In this document: piece after piece, positions 35,594 to 47,207 of the stretch
Position numbering within the stretch: position 1 is the stretch's first letter
Layout: every line of letters begins with the position of its first letter
Assembly: GCA_029204225.1 (NCBI GenBank)
Contig: CM055106.1
Span: 15,693,278 to 15,757,277 of the forward strand
Reading direction: 5' to 3'
Origin: Diphasiastrum complanatum
Lineage: Eukaryota > Streptophyta > Lycopodiopsida > Lycopodiales > Lycopodiaceae
Length of the DNA stretch: 64,000 nucleotides
Position numbers and translations under genes: made by a program
The notes under the pieces: generated by a model
Told to the model about the DNA's origin: nothing
Databases searched by the model: none
Seen by the model: the letters and a program-made list of their open reading frames with translations, nothing else

Positions 35594-36280
35594 CTATTTG
35601 ATCCAAATCAGCTCATTTGCCATCTTAGCTGCTGCTACATATTTGGCCTCACAGAAAGATTGAGCTACTGTTGTTTGCTTCTTGCTTATCCAGAGTATGG
35701 CCACACCATATGCTAGTGTACAACCTCCTGAAATGCTTTTGCTATCATCCTTCATGGATGCCCAGCTTGCGTCACTGTAAGATTCGATGTGAAATCCAGC
35801 TTCCTTCGAATAACACAATCCATAGTCTTTCGTTTCCTAGAGATATTGCACTACTCTTTTTGCTAACTTCCAATGTAACGATCCTGGGTTCTGATTAAAT
35901 TGCCTCAGCCTGTATACTATGAATGCTATATCAGGTCTAGTGTTGTTTGCAAGATATAATAATGACCCAATCAGCCTGCGATAGGGTGTTTTGGCCATTC
36001 GCTTCTCTTCTTCGAGAGTCTGCGGACAATCTGTCTTGCTCAGTATTGTTCTAGGTATCATGGGAGTATGCACGCCTTTGTATTCGAGCATGTTGAAATC
36101 TTCAATTATTTCAGAGTATACTTTTGTTGGTGAAAATATAACTTACCATCTTCAAAGTCTCTTTCGATCTGCAAACCTAGATAGATTCTTGCTTCTCCTA
36201 GGTCAACGATCTCGAATATTTTAGAAATATTTCTTTTGACATCTAAAATTGACTCATCTTTTTTTGAGAAAATTAGGTAT
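35594..36280 (-). pseudogene. C6 copia RT end / RNase H, copy 1
   Basis: Minus-strand: DLGEARIYLGLQIERDF, ending of RT; YRRLIGSLLYLANNTRPDIA; RNase H with SYSDASWASMKDDSKSISG and AKYVAAAKMANELIW. It stops at 35,594 in a deletion, so the VADIFTKPL-type end is missing. Relative to a full copia pol, integrase and most of RT are absent between this and the protease block at 36,283. Confidence 0.85.
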
Positions 36281-36282
36281 CG

Positions 36283-36873
36283 TCACAATTGTTTGATTCT
36301 AGTTCTAATGTTCAGGTAATATAAATTTCCTTGTCTGTTGCCTTTAGCAACTAGCTTATCAGAATCTTCCTCAAACAGTTTACAAGAGTTCTTTGTGAAG
36401 GTTATCGACATGCCTGTATCGACTATCTTAGCTACGGATAGAAGATTTTTATCAAGAGTAGGAACATTGAGAACTTCCTCCAGTTTCTTTTCACCTTGAT
36501 TCGGGTCTAGCCATAGTACACCAGTTCCATCAACCACGTATTTAGAACCATCTCCAAGTATAATAAATCTCGAATAGTTCTTCTTCTTGTACTAAGACAA
36601 TATTTGTTTCGAGGAAATAATATGTGAGGTGGCTCCCGAATCAAGAACTACTTCTCGTATTGAATTAGATGAACAGCATAGATCAGCACTAACATAAGCT
36701 TTTGAGTTCCTTGTTGTCCTGTCTTTTGCTGCTCTTGAGCATTCTGCTTTGTCTTCGACATAGTTTGAATCTGAAGGTTCACTTCGATTCTGCTCCTTTT
36801 TGTTTCTGGGATTCTGATAACAGTCTACTGCTGCATGACCCCGTTTATGACAATGAATACATGACCCTCGACA
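36283..36873 (-). pseudogene. C6 copia gag knuckle / protease
   Basis: Minus-strand: intact CCHC knuckle CIHCHKRGHAAVDC, spacer, protease VVLDSGATSHI with the catalytic Asp kept, then DKNLLSVAKIVDTGMSITF. It ends NLYYLNIRTR and joins RT directly, so pre-integrase, integrase and RT core are deleted. The other edge is a plus-strand primer site at 36,874, an odd junction. Confidence 0.8.
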
Positions 36874-36885
36874 TGGTATCAGAGC
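36874..36885 (+). other. tRNA-Met primer binding site, C7 leader
   Basis: TGGTATCAGAGC preceded by CGACA. The LTR expected upstream is replaced by C6 gag in opposite orientation. About 1.3 kb downstream the C7 gag begins on the same strand. Confidence 0.6.
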
Positions 36886-38167
36886 TTGGGAGAGGAGCAA
36901 TTGTGTGTTAGCTAGAAACTGGATTCTTGAAAAATTCAAAGAACTGTCTAACAGTTGGTTGAGCAAAAAAACTATCTCTGGATACTGATTTGAGCATACA
37001 GATTGCTAAATTGGTTTGTAGTAGATACTGATTTATAGTATCAGAGGGCACTTGGATTGGCCGTGAGCAGAAGGATTAGGAGTGCAAAATTGTAAGCCTC
37101 TTTCGAAGAGCAGGTTTCGGAGCGTTATCACTTCATACTCAATCAATTTCTCGCCATCGGCAATCTAACAATCCCATCTTGTGAGTAGCAGAAGGGCGAC
37201 CTTAGTCTGGTAAAGAACTACAAGTACAATCTCAAAAAAAGATTGAGTAAAGCTCAAGAAAGTTCCATCCTTCATACAACTAGGGTTTTAACTGATAAAA
37301 TGGGGATCTTTCTCTACAGACAACATTTTTCAGAGCTGTAAAGCTACAGTATTGGGAACCCTGGTGAGGAGAATCAGCCTTCAAGAAGCCGTGGGTGGTC
37401 GCACGCCAGAGAGAGAGCAAGAGCATATTCTTGAGGGCAGCCAGTAAAACCCTTGTAAGCTATGGAGAAAGCATAGCAGAGGAAGGAGGAGGCACGGATC
37501 GCACGCGTGGAGGGCGGCTGGAACATTGGTGTTCCTAAGTGCATTGTGTGTTGAATACTTCAGTTCAGTGCACACAGTAATCTCCAACAGTTGGATCGCA
37601 ACTCATGAAATCGATTTTAAGAATGAGAGCCATCACGGAACCATCATGGGATGGGCTTGAAAAGAATTTTTTAAAAGGGCCCTGAAAAGTTGAAGACCAA
37701 ATCAATCTTTTAATTTCAATAAAAATTTTCAAGTTAGGAGGGACCCTGAAGTCCAAATTTGTTTGAAGAAGTGATTTGCTTCAAAGTGAAAAAATAGTGT
37801 GTTTTCTTCAAGAGCCCATAACTTTTGGTCTAAAGCTCCGTTTAAGGCCATCCAAAAGTGAAAAGTCTCCAAATTAAGGGTAGAAAAGGACAAGTAAAAC
37901 TTCTTCCGGACAAAGTGATTGTCGTATTGCAGGGAGAAAGCGCGTCAAGGGATAAATCACACCATTCTAGGGGCAAGGTAGCTGCCGATCCCGCATTGGA
38001 GCGTTTTTCAAAAATTCCACCGAATTTGGTGCGCTAGTCTAAACTGAGTGGTGGGAGGGCCTGAAACGTTTTTGGTCAGAATTTAAGTTAACTTTTAAAA
38101 GTTCAAATTGCTCTATAAGCTTGTCATTGGGCCTCATTAAGGCATGATAGGAGCAATTATTGACGAA
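36886..38167 (+). other. C7 leader region, copy 1
   Basis: Non-coding. 37,905-38,167 matches 60,456-60,709 just before the C7 gag start. The rest has no copy here and no motif that I recognise, apart from a primer-like TAGTATCAGAGGG at 37,036. Confidence 0.5.
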
Positions 38168-39045
38168 ATGGCAGGATTAGGAGAATCCGTGCTTGGAGAA
38201 GCTAGCAAATTGGATGGGGTATCCAATTATAGCATTTGGAAATTCAAAATGAAAAGTATTTTCATGGAAAAGGAGATGTGGGACATTGTCACTGGGGTGC
38301 AACAATGACCAACTACAACTCCAGCCGATATTCATGCATTCAACAAAAGGGCGCATAAGGCCTTATCCTTGATAAATTTGTCAATGAAGAATCATATCAT
38401 TGTCCACATTAGTGAAGCTCTATCAGCAAGAGGTGCTTGGGATGTACTCAAGACACAATTTCAGACAGCGAACCCCTCTTTCGAATGATGTTTTTGAGGA
38501 CTAAACTCATAAATGTTCGCATGGAGGAGAATGAGGGCATGGGTTCTATTTTATGTGAATAAAGGAGTTAAGAGACCAGTTGACAGCTATTGGAGAGCCA
38601 ATAAGGGATGTTGAGCTAGTTCACACAGCTATGAATGGCTTATCCGAAAATTTTCAAATGTTTGCAAGTGGCATTGCTTCGAGGGAGAGGCTACCAACAT
38701 TTGAAAATCTTCACGACATCATATTACAGGAGGAACAAAGACGTGAAGTGGTAAAAACTCAACTACCCTCATCGGAAGAGCAATGCTAGCCAAAGGGAAG
38801 CATAAATATAAGAAGCAACCCAAGAAGTCGAATGTGGAGGTTGACAATCAAGATCCACATCAGGCAAGAAGAAGAAAGACAAGTATTTCTATTGCCAAAA
38901 GCTTGGACATTGGGCAAGAGATTGTTGCAAGAAGAAGGTGGACATTAAGAGGGGCAAGGTGAAGCAATTGACCAATCTTGTCGAGGAAGAGAATGATAGC
39001 GATAATGAAGATCAAGGCATGGCATTTGCAACAACATTAGCATCG
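38168..39045 (+). pseudogene. C7 copia gag, copy 1 (5' part)
   Basis: MAGLGESVLGEASKLDGVSN, SIWKFKMKSIFMEKEMW, then TGA for Arg at about 38,306. After a frameshift come LRDQLTAIGEPIRDVELVHT and FENLHDIILQEEQRRE. The knuckle reads FYCQKLGHWARDC with the first Cys gone. A solo LTR interrupts the element at 39,046. The better copy is 60,710-61,590. Confidence 0.85.
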
Positions 39046-39746
39046 TGTGAAGAATTGCCAAAAATTGGCAAATCTAGCTTGATCAAAAACCATGTAAAAT
39101 AGTGTAAATTGTGTACACAAGTGGGTCCCACACATGTGAGGCCATGATGCCACATGGGAAACCCATCCTAATGTAGGTTAGGTCAATTCAAGAGAGTTGG
39201 TCATGTCTATTTGGTGGTCATCCCTACTTTATAGGACCTACACCTAAGTTTAAGGTGAAAATTTGACCAACTAGCTACCTACCAAGCATAACTCTAGGAA
39301 ATAGACTAGGGTTTCATTTTAGGTCAAGGAGAGTGAGTTAACTTCCTTATTACATGCTGGAAATCCACCTAACTTCAAGAAGGAAGTCGAATTTGCTATG
39401 TATTCCCTCTCTCCATAGTGAGAAGATAGAAAATTTTTGGAGCTCATTTGCAATCTCAAGCTAGTTCACTATGTACATTGAGTTTTTGTGATCCAAATGA
39501 AACCAAATCAATTTCTACTTGTTTCTTAGGTTGAAGGTCGTACTACAGCCTGTATTACACACGTGTGGGCTCGGATTTCAATGTTTATCAATGCTTTTGA
39601 TTGTTAATGCTTGTTGTTTGTCAAATTGCCAATCTAGATCAACTTTTTTGTGTCTAGTTTTTTGATAGATTGTTAAGCAAGCATCCAATCACTCTTGTGG
39701 ATCTTTTGTAGATCCATTTATGGTCCTAAAGTACAGTACTTTCACA
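39046..39746. mobile_element. Solo LTR in C7, with target-site duplication
   Basis: 701 bp with terminal TGTGAA/TTCACA. The flanks are CATCG (39,041-39,045) and CATTT (39,747-39,751), a decayed 5-bp duplication. The uninterrupted copy reads CATCGCAACATTCC at about 61,588, exactly the predicted empty site. No coding capacity. It belongs to none of the other LTRs in this window. Confidence 0.82.
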
Positions 39747-39751
39747 CATTT

Positions 39752-40210
39752 CAACATTCCATTGATCACACGCATTGGTACATGGAGTTAGGAGCAACGA
39801 GACACATGACTGGCAACAAATCATGGTTCAAAAACTTGGAGCTTACTGACGATGGAGATAGAGTTGCGCAGGCGAATGGTGATGAGTGCTTGAATTCATG
39901 GAGTTGGTGCAGTGCCTATTCAATTTCTTGATGGACATGCGAAGGTAATTGAAAATGTGTTGTATGTTTCTGGTCTTCAGAAGAGTCTATTATCTATTGG
40001 TACAATGACAGATCATAAGTTGGTGGATTTCAACAACAAAAAATTCCAGATCAAGGATGTGAAAAAAGGTTTCAAGGCGATTGTTGATGGCTTTAGGGAT
40101 AAAACTTGTGGTTTGTACAAGTTAAATGCTATTGTTACGAATTGCAATGCATTAGCATCAACATCTATATCACAAAGTGATTTATGGCATAGACGTATGG
40201 GTCATATCCT
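39752..40210 (+). pseudogene. C7 protease / pre-integrase, copy 1
   Basis: HWYMELGATRHMTGNKSW, where the protease Asp-Ser-Gly is Glu-Leu-Gly, then LYVSGLQKSLLSIGTMTDH and DLWHRRMGH. It breaks off at 40,210 against C8 DNA of opposite orientation. Confidence 0.83.
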
Positions 40211-41050
40211 TTAACCACCAATCGTCCTTTCCATTTGGATATTGATCCATTTGGCTTAAGCTTTAGTTTGAAGATACAGTTAGTGTCAATTAGTTTTGTA
40301 CCTGTAGGAGGATCAACAAAACCCCAGGTTTTGTTCTTCATCAATGAGTTGTCCTCAGCGTCCATGGCAGCTTTCATTTGTCTGCATCTGTTGACATTGA
40401 CAATGCTTCTACAATAGAGACAAGTTCATCGTGACTGATAATAAATGCTTGATGGATGAAATGATCAAGTTGCTATCGTTGTCGTGTAGATCTTCAAAGT
40501 AGGTTTTTGAGCAGATGTCTCTCATGGGTGAATGACAAGGATATCTTGAGATTGTGGTTGAGAACAATCGTAGGTCCAAGCCTATCAATGGTAAATGGAG
40601 TTGTTGGGACAAACTCTTGTATTTGCTACTTCTGCTTAAAATCATAAAATTGGTCTTCAAGAAAGACTAATCTCGGCTGATTGAGATCTGACCTATTTCA
40701 ACATCATAAATGCGATATGCTTTATGTGATGCTGACTAGCCAATGCAAATGTACTTACAACTGACTGGGTCTAGCTTTTTCCTCAGATCCCAGATGATAT
40801 TTGAGTATAGCAAAGACATCCAAACACACATAGGTGTTTAAGGCTTGGTTTGTAACCATAGTAGGCTTCAAACGGAGTTTTAGAGTCAACTACCTTTGTG
40901 CTGGAATAATTTTGTAGATAGCAGGCTGTAGAAATTGCTCCAGCCCAAAATTTCTTGGGTACCTGAGCATTAGACATCATGGATCGTGCATCTTCCAACA
41001 ATGTTCGTTTCTTTCTTTCAGCTACGTCGTTCTATTGCGGTGTGTAGCTG
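40205..41050 (-). pseudogene. C8 copia integrase end / RT start
   Basis: Minus-strand: VAERKKRTLLEDARSMM (integrase Glu kept), PKKFWAGAISTACYLQN, KTPFEAYYGYKPSLKHL, linker, then RT start with MKNKTWGFVDPPTGTKLI and FKLKLKPNGSISKWKGRLV. Both ends are truncated, by C7 at 40,205 and by an LTR at about 41,055. A single copy in the window. Confidence 0.82.
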
Positions 41051-41054
41051 GCAG

Positions 41055-41592
41055 TGAACTGATGGTGCACCCATGGTGCCTTTTTGTAAGTGACCACCAC
41101 TCCAAGTATATATACGAGTAGAAGAGTCCATTTTAGACAAGAACCTCATTTGTAATATGCCTATCTTTTTCTCTGAGTGTTCTCCCTTGTGTGGTTTCAT
41201 GTATTGTGTTACTTCACATTGTATTGTAGATTATTCATCTGGCAACAGGTTAAGTTGATCTAGGCCCTCCATTCTCTAGTACGGTAAGCCTTAGAGGGGG
41301 AGATTTTATGTTAAGCCGCCTTCCTTGTTTGGCCTTTCACAAGTAGGTTGAGCCTTTGTGAAGTTGGATTTTAGGTTAAGTTGTCATTTCGGTTTAGTTG
41401 CTAAGTAGAGAAAAGGGATTTTGAAGAGTGGATCTTACCCATCAGAATACTCACCACCATGCTCATGACTGTCTTCTTGCATCCATATCCATGCTAGCTG
41501 GAAATAGCCTTAGTGAGGGTTAGTTGGGAGAAGCCATATCTCGTACTAGTTGGAGCCATACGTGAAAGGATGCTGAAGATCCAACATTGGTG
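41055..41592 (+). mobile_element. LTR, third copy of the C4-associated repeat
   Basis: Matches the 3' part of 50,118-50,910, with a TATATATA box near 41,108, and ends GATCCAACA. The 5' part is missing where it abuts C8. Confidence 0.7.
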
Positions 41593-41593
41593 C

Positions 41594-41606
41594 CGTTGCC
41601 ACTCTT
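41594..41606 (+). other. Possible primer binding site of a different class
   Basis: TGGTGCCGTTGCC lies one base after the LTR end CCAACA. It resembles the TGGCGCCGTTGCC site of Tat/Ogre-type Gypsy elements rather than the copia site. The downstream 500 bases have no gag that I can see. Confidence 0.45.
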
Positions 41607-44079
41607 CTTCACCATTTCTCCTCGTTCTTTAGCTTATTTACTGTTTTTTAAGCTATTTCTTGTTCTTTTTAGCTTAATAATTGTATATTTCTTATTATTA
41701 TCTCATTTAGCTGTCTATTTCTATTTTGTGGCCTTTTTTGTTTTAGTATGGCAATAGCTTGAGATCAGTCGGACTGATCTACTACTTCAAGGGAGGGGAC
41801 GAATTCTAAGAGTTTTTGAGCTCATTTCTTGTGAAATAGGTGTTGAGAGTTGATTTTGTTAGCATTTTTTGTGTTTTGCAGGTTGCAAGATCCAGTTTTT
41901 CTGAGTGTGCGAGTTCTCTCAACTTTCTTGCCATTGTTCTTCTTGGTTGCTACCATTTCTTGGTTTTTTGCGTGTTTGTTTTATTGTAACACTCATTTTT
42001 TCTTCCTCACATCAAGTGCTATTGTTGTTTTTTGTGTTTCCTGGTTGTTTGTAGCAGGTCAGAATCTTAGGATCCATGGCTTCAAGAGTTCTCCATAGCT
42101 TATTGATCAAGAAGTGTTCTTAGTCAATTTTTTGGCATGTTTCATCTCAAAAACCAGTCGCCCAGCAACAAACCTCTGTTTTCCCCTATTAAGATCCTCT
42201 TTTTTAGCCTCACATTGGAAGCTCAACTAAGTTCTGCAAGAAAATGCTCCAAAGCAGGTGGATTGTATGTTTGAATTGTTGAAGTATAGATGAACAAAAT
42301 GCTTAGCTTTTCCTACTAATCAAGTATGATGTTCCAAAACAATATCAAAACGTACAAATTCTACTCTGTGACTAATGTTACTAGCATAACAGATCACAAA
42401 ATGCAAACTCTGTGGGCGTATCTGATATCACATCACCTAAACTAGGTTTAGTTAGGTTGTAAAGAGGTGGAGGATCTGTAAGAGAGAAAAATTTGTAGCT
42501 AGTTGAAGGAGACAGCCAGCTAGTATATCCACGCACGACCCTGCTCCCTATAGCATGTCCCACATCAGAAGGTTACTGTACCAGTGATGGAGTTCTTTCA
42601 TCAGCATTTTTCAACCATTTTTCAGCTGATCCATAGTCTGCTGCGGCCCTGCCTGCCACAAATTCTAGACCTGCAAGAAGATCCAATACCAGCGAGTCAT
42701 TTTGGTCCCCTGTGCAAATTATTTTCTTCAATTGTGCGAGTCATTTCAAGGACTTTTGCACCTTCTTCTGACCTGTGTGAGTCATTTTGAGATGTTTTTC
42801 ACCTGCACAGGCAAAAATGACTCACATAAGATGTTCAGTACCTGCACAGGCTAAAATGACTCGCACGAATGGATTTGTAATAGTTTGATAACAACCTATG
42901 TCAAGAATTTTTTACAAAGCTTAAAAATTAGACATCTAGAGATTCACAAAGATCTCAACCATGCATGAACACTCAAATATGGACTCCTCCTTGTTCTAGG
43001 CATCCAATGGGATCACAACTTGACCTCACACTCTCACAAAGAAAGTTGAATAGAACTAATTTGAGTTTCATACATACTATGTGAATTTTTGCTCAGTAAA
43101 ATGAATTCATTCACCCCTATTGGATTCCACCAATGACTCTACCTCTTAAGAGTTGGAATGAAATTCAAAATCAAAAGTTGAGATTCTTCTCACTAAGATA
43201 TTGTGCTTCAAAGAGCTAATGTCACTTAGAAAGATTTGATCACCTAGGAGAAGACAAATTCTCCACTAATACCAACACAAAATGAGCTTCTAGATCTTGC
43301 CCTCTACAAAGGAAGGAACTCTTAGAAAATTGGATCTCTCTCTACACATTTTCCATAGACACCTTAATGACTCTTTTCAAACCTCACAATCACTCAAACA
43401 AATTGAGTAGGGTTGAACAATGTGACTTGGATCTCAATCTCTTTTCTAGAACTCTCAATTGAAGCCAATCTATGTCAAATTCTACAAAAGATTTTGCATA
43501 GATGCTATATATGCACTAGAAACTCTCAAAGGTTTCACTTGGAGGACAGATCCAAGGATGTTTTCTAGAAAGTTGATGCTTCTAAACTTGACACTATCAC
43601 TCTTGAACAAATCTAGAGTGATGGTACAATGGATTTCAACCTCTCACCTTGCATATCACTCCTTAATCTATGATTTTTAGCAAAATCTCTCTCAACTTCA
43701 ACATGCACTCAAAAAATCAGACATAATCAATTGATACACCTAATTCAAGCTTCAAATTTAATTTCTTGGCTGGTCTAATCCAATAACTAATCAAGAGATT
43801 AGATTCTTTATAGAAAATGCTTGATTTTGCACCAAAAATCTCTCAAATTGGGTGTGTGAGTCAAATTGTACAAATTTTTGAATTTTCTTAGCCAAAACCG
43901 GATCTGTATAGCCTCACACGTGTGAAAAGGGTTCCTACAGCCCACAACAGGTTCTGGTCCAAAAATTTTGAGAATATCTATCAAATTCAACTCGCTACCC
44001 AAAATTTGACTAGTTTTCAAAAAACTACTAATTTTGGCTTTGATTTTAATTAACCCTATTAATTTCAAAAAAACCTCTT
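41607..44079. other. Unassigned repeat-like DNA
   Basis: No protein domain found. Holds a near-perfect 19-bp palindrome AGATCAGTCGGACTGATCT at 41,761-41,779, TGACTCGCAC motifs on both strands at 42,725-42,870, and long AT-rich stretches. 43,800-44,079 looks like an element leader because it is followed, on the minus-strand reading, by a primer site at 44,080. Confidence 0.45.
42725..42870. repeat. TGACTCGCAC motif cluster, both strands
   Basis: GTGCGAGTCATTT near 42,734 and GTGTGAGTCATTTT near 42,774 (inverted), AAAATGACTCACATAAG near 42,813 and AAAATGACTCGCACGAA near 42,853 (direct), with two CCTGCACAGGC strings between. Related to the array at 17,775-18,088. Confidence 0.7.
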
Positions 44080-44092
44080 GGCTCTGATACCA
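44080..44092 (-). other. tRNA-Met primer binding site on the minus strand
   Basis: TGGTATCAGAGCC read on the minus strand, two bases after a CA. The matching LTR would be at 44,095-44,180, but only about 85 bp remain before the duplicated block at 44,182. Confidence 0.6.
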
Positions 44093-44559
44093 TCTGCAAA
44101 AAGTACAAAGGACCAAGAGTGGATCCTAATCTGATTCCTAATCTGAAGCCAAGAGTTCAGAGTTTGTCAACAGCCAAGAGCGGTCCAGTAGACGATGTGG
44201 CACGTCCGTGAGCGCCTGCGGGCCGCGAGCGGGATCCCATCCTCACCGCCTAGCGTCCGCCATCATCCCCTTTGACCCCAAAAGGGCTGGTATCAGGGGA
44301 CAAGGGTACATTGTCTACAATGAGCTTATAAGTGGGTTTTCTTTCATTTGCTTATGGGACGAATGCACTCTTTTTGGTGCGTTTTCGGACGCAGCCGCTT
44401 TGTGCATAGCTTGCATCCTCCATCACTAATCATAGATTACAAGAACGGCTGATTAGGCACGTCCTAACTTTCCTATGATGACATCATCAAAATCATATCA
44501 TGAAATTGTACTTAATGCTACTTCTTTGATTTTTTCGGTACTTGGAGCGTGAAGAACCG

Positions 44560-47174
44560 AAAGTGTTCAGTCTTTGAGTGTCCCGAACATTGGATGTTCG
44601 TCTTCAAGCTGTTCATCTTGTTGGGAGTTGAGAGCTAGTAGATCTTTGGTAATAGAAATATTTTGTTTCTTCAATATAGCCTCCATTTCTGTTTCCATAG
44701 CTGCATGCCACTCCTTGTGTTCTTTTGCTTCGTTGAAACTTTTAGGTTCTTGAGCCGTTAACATGGATCCATTGGGGCTAGATTCATCTCTAGTCGAGTT
44801 GGAGGTTTTCGATTTCTGCTTGATCTCCTAAGCTCTCCCTGCCCACTTGATTCGAGAGTATCTCCCTCATTAGCATCACCTGTTACTGACAAGTACCACT
44901 TAGGCACTCTCCTAGGAGTCTCATTATTAACCCTGTCTTTCTCATTGGCTCTTCCATATCGACATCAACTTTTTTCTTCACCTGTACTTTGGCTCTATCA
45001 TCAAAGAAATCAATTGTCAATTTCATTTGGTCATTTTGACCCATCTCATCAAAAATAGCATCTCTGAAAATCATGATCTTTTGTGCATCTATGTCATACA
45101 TCCTGTATGCCTTGGCTTTTTCATCATATCCAAGGAAAATACACTTAACAGCTTTTTCATCCAGTTTCTTTCATTTTTCATCAGGCACATGAGTGTAAGC
45201 ATCACAACCAAATACTCGTAAATGAGAAACATTAGGTTTCTTTTCAGTAAAAGCTTCGTAAGGTGTCTTACACTCCACAGACTTCATAGGACACCGAATC
45301 AAGATATGAGTAGCTGTGTTGCATGCTTCTGCCCAAAAAGTATTTGGCATACCCTTGCTCTTAAGCATTGCACTAGCCATCTCTATAATGGATCTGTTTT
45401 TTCGTTTTGCAATTCCATTCTGTTGTGGTGAATAGGGTGCAGTAGTTTGTCTCTTGATCCCCTGATCTTTGCAAAAATCTATAAACTTTGCTGAAAAATA
45501 CTCGCCGCCACCATCTGATCTGAGAGTCTTAATATAGCAACCTGTTTGTTTTTAACTAGAGCCTCGAACTCTCTAAACTTGGCAAAAGCATCAAATTTTT
45601 TGCTTATGAAATAAATCTAGATATGTCTACTGTAGTCATCAATGAATGTGATGAAATAGTAATAGCCACTAATGATCACTATGAACAAGATCAAGAATGC
45701 CATTGGCTCTTCTTGCTCCACCTTTGGGAAATCTCTCTCTCTATGCTGTTTTTCCAAAATGCAACCCTCACAAATTTTTTCTTCAAAAGATATATCAGGC
45801 AAACCAATACCTAGATTACCTCTTTTAAGAATTTTCAAGCTTTGAGCACTAATATGACCAATAATGCCAAAGGTCACTTCGACTATCAACAGTCGATTCC
45901 CTTTGACTCTAGCTCCTGTAGCAATCACTTTGTAGTGATTCTTGATGTCCTTGACGAGACATTTGTTGTTGTCAATCTCAACCTTGAGTTGTTGATCAGC
46001 CAACGTCCCAACAGATAGTAGATTGTTAGCTAAGCCAGGTACATATTGCACATTGCTTATCTGCTTTATCTTTCTACTGGCTAACTTCACTGGTACCACT
46101 CCAAATCCTTTAACAAATAGCAATTGGCCATCGGCTTGTCCGACTTCATCGCCATTGCGAGTTTTCTTGAGTTCTAAAAACCAATCTTTTTCTTGAAGTC
46201 ATGTGTGTGTTTGGACGCACCACTATCAATGTACCAGGTATCCTTGGCTTCATCACTTGTCATTAATGTTGTAATAAACAAGTTTGAACTCTCACCTGTA
46301 TCATCTTCATATTGATCATCAATGTATTGATGTTGATCAGCATAATTGTCTTCATAATAATCATCAAATTGATGTTGATCAGCATAATTGCCCCTCGGCC
46401 TTGATTCCAATTGCCTCGATTCGGACCATCATTGGATTATTCTTGAAATTGTTGGAACAGTCCACGATTTGAGTTTCTACCTCTTGATTGGTGTCTTCCA
46501 TGACCAAACCTGCCACCACGTCCTCTGACTGCAAGAGCTTGATCAAATCCCTTGTTGCGATGACTCAAGTTCTCTTGACATTGTTCTTCCTGCAAAAGCA
46601 ATCCACCTAACTCTTCATAGGTTAGAAAATTTTCCTGTATAGCTATACTTGTCACAAACATCTGATGTGACTCACTCAAACTATTCAATGTCAATTGCAC
46701 AATCTCACAATCCTGAACTCGCTCTCCAACTGCTGCTAATTGGTCACGAATCTCTTTGATCTTTAGTAGGTGATCAGCAATAGTTGCACCATCATCCATC
46801 CGCAATGTGTGCAACTTCGTCTTCAAGAATAGCACTCAAGATGTGTTTGTGGTCTCAAAAAATGCCTTCAACGTATCCCATGCTTCTTTTGGTCCTTCTG
46901 AATCCGAAATGTAGGGAATAATTGCATCTCTAACTGATAAGTTGACGACATTTTGTGCTTTCCATTTTCTCCTGTCAAATGTCCTCTGGTCTTCTTCAAT
47001 CACTGGCCTTGTCTCTTCACATGTCACGATCTCCCATAGCTCCTTTTCCATCAAAATGTTTTTTAGTTTGAATTTCCAAATTGCATAGTTGCCAACTCCT
47101 TCCAATTTGCTTGGACACTCACACTTAGAATTGCCAATACTGGATAGATGAGTCCAGATCAAGAAATTTATCAC
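44560..47174 (-). pseudogene. C2 copia gag to integrase, copy B
   Basis: Fuller copy. Gag starts near 47,120 (KLEGVGNYAIWKFKLKNILM, KELWEIVTCEETRPVIEE); a frameshift near 46,836; HTLRMDDGATIADHLLKIKE, RGRGGRFGHG; protease WYIDSGASKHTHD; pre-integrase QYVPGLANNLLSVG and ICEGCILEKQHRERDF; integrase FITFIDDYSRH, LRSDGGGEYF, NGIAKRKN with Glu to Lys, NTFWAEACNTATHIL; linker EPKSFNEAKEHKEWHAAMET. It stops at 44,560 before RT. A tyrosine-rich repeat (NYADQHQ twice) precedes the protease. Confidence 0.87.
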
Positions 47175-47207
47175 ACCATAGAACTGTATATTTTTTGGTT
47201 ATACACC

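Larger units (their letters stand above)
32932..36340. repeat. Direct duplicate 1 of the C6 region
   Basis: Matches 56,555-60,455 in the same orientation. Both begin at CAGTTTTCAGAAGATGCAAG or its variant. Copy 1 lacks about 560 bp of RNase H and downstream DNA near 35,540-35,600 that copy 2 keeps. Copy 2 stops at 60,455 where C7 leader begins. Confidence 0.88.

Noticed and set aside
42556-42570. GTCCCACATC, resembling the upstream element of plant snRNA genes
   Set aside because: No TATA box at the expected distance and no snRNA-like sequence downstream; a similar string at 14,170 and 49,575 is part of the LINE frame.
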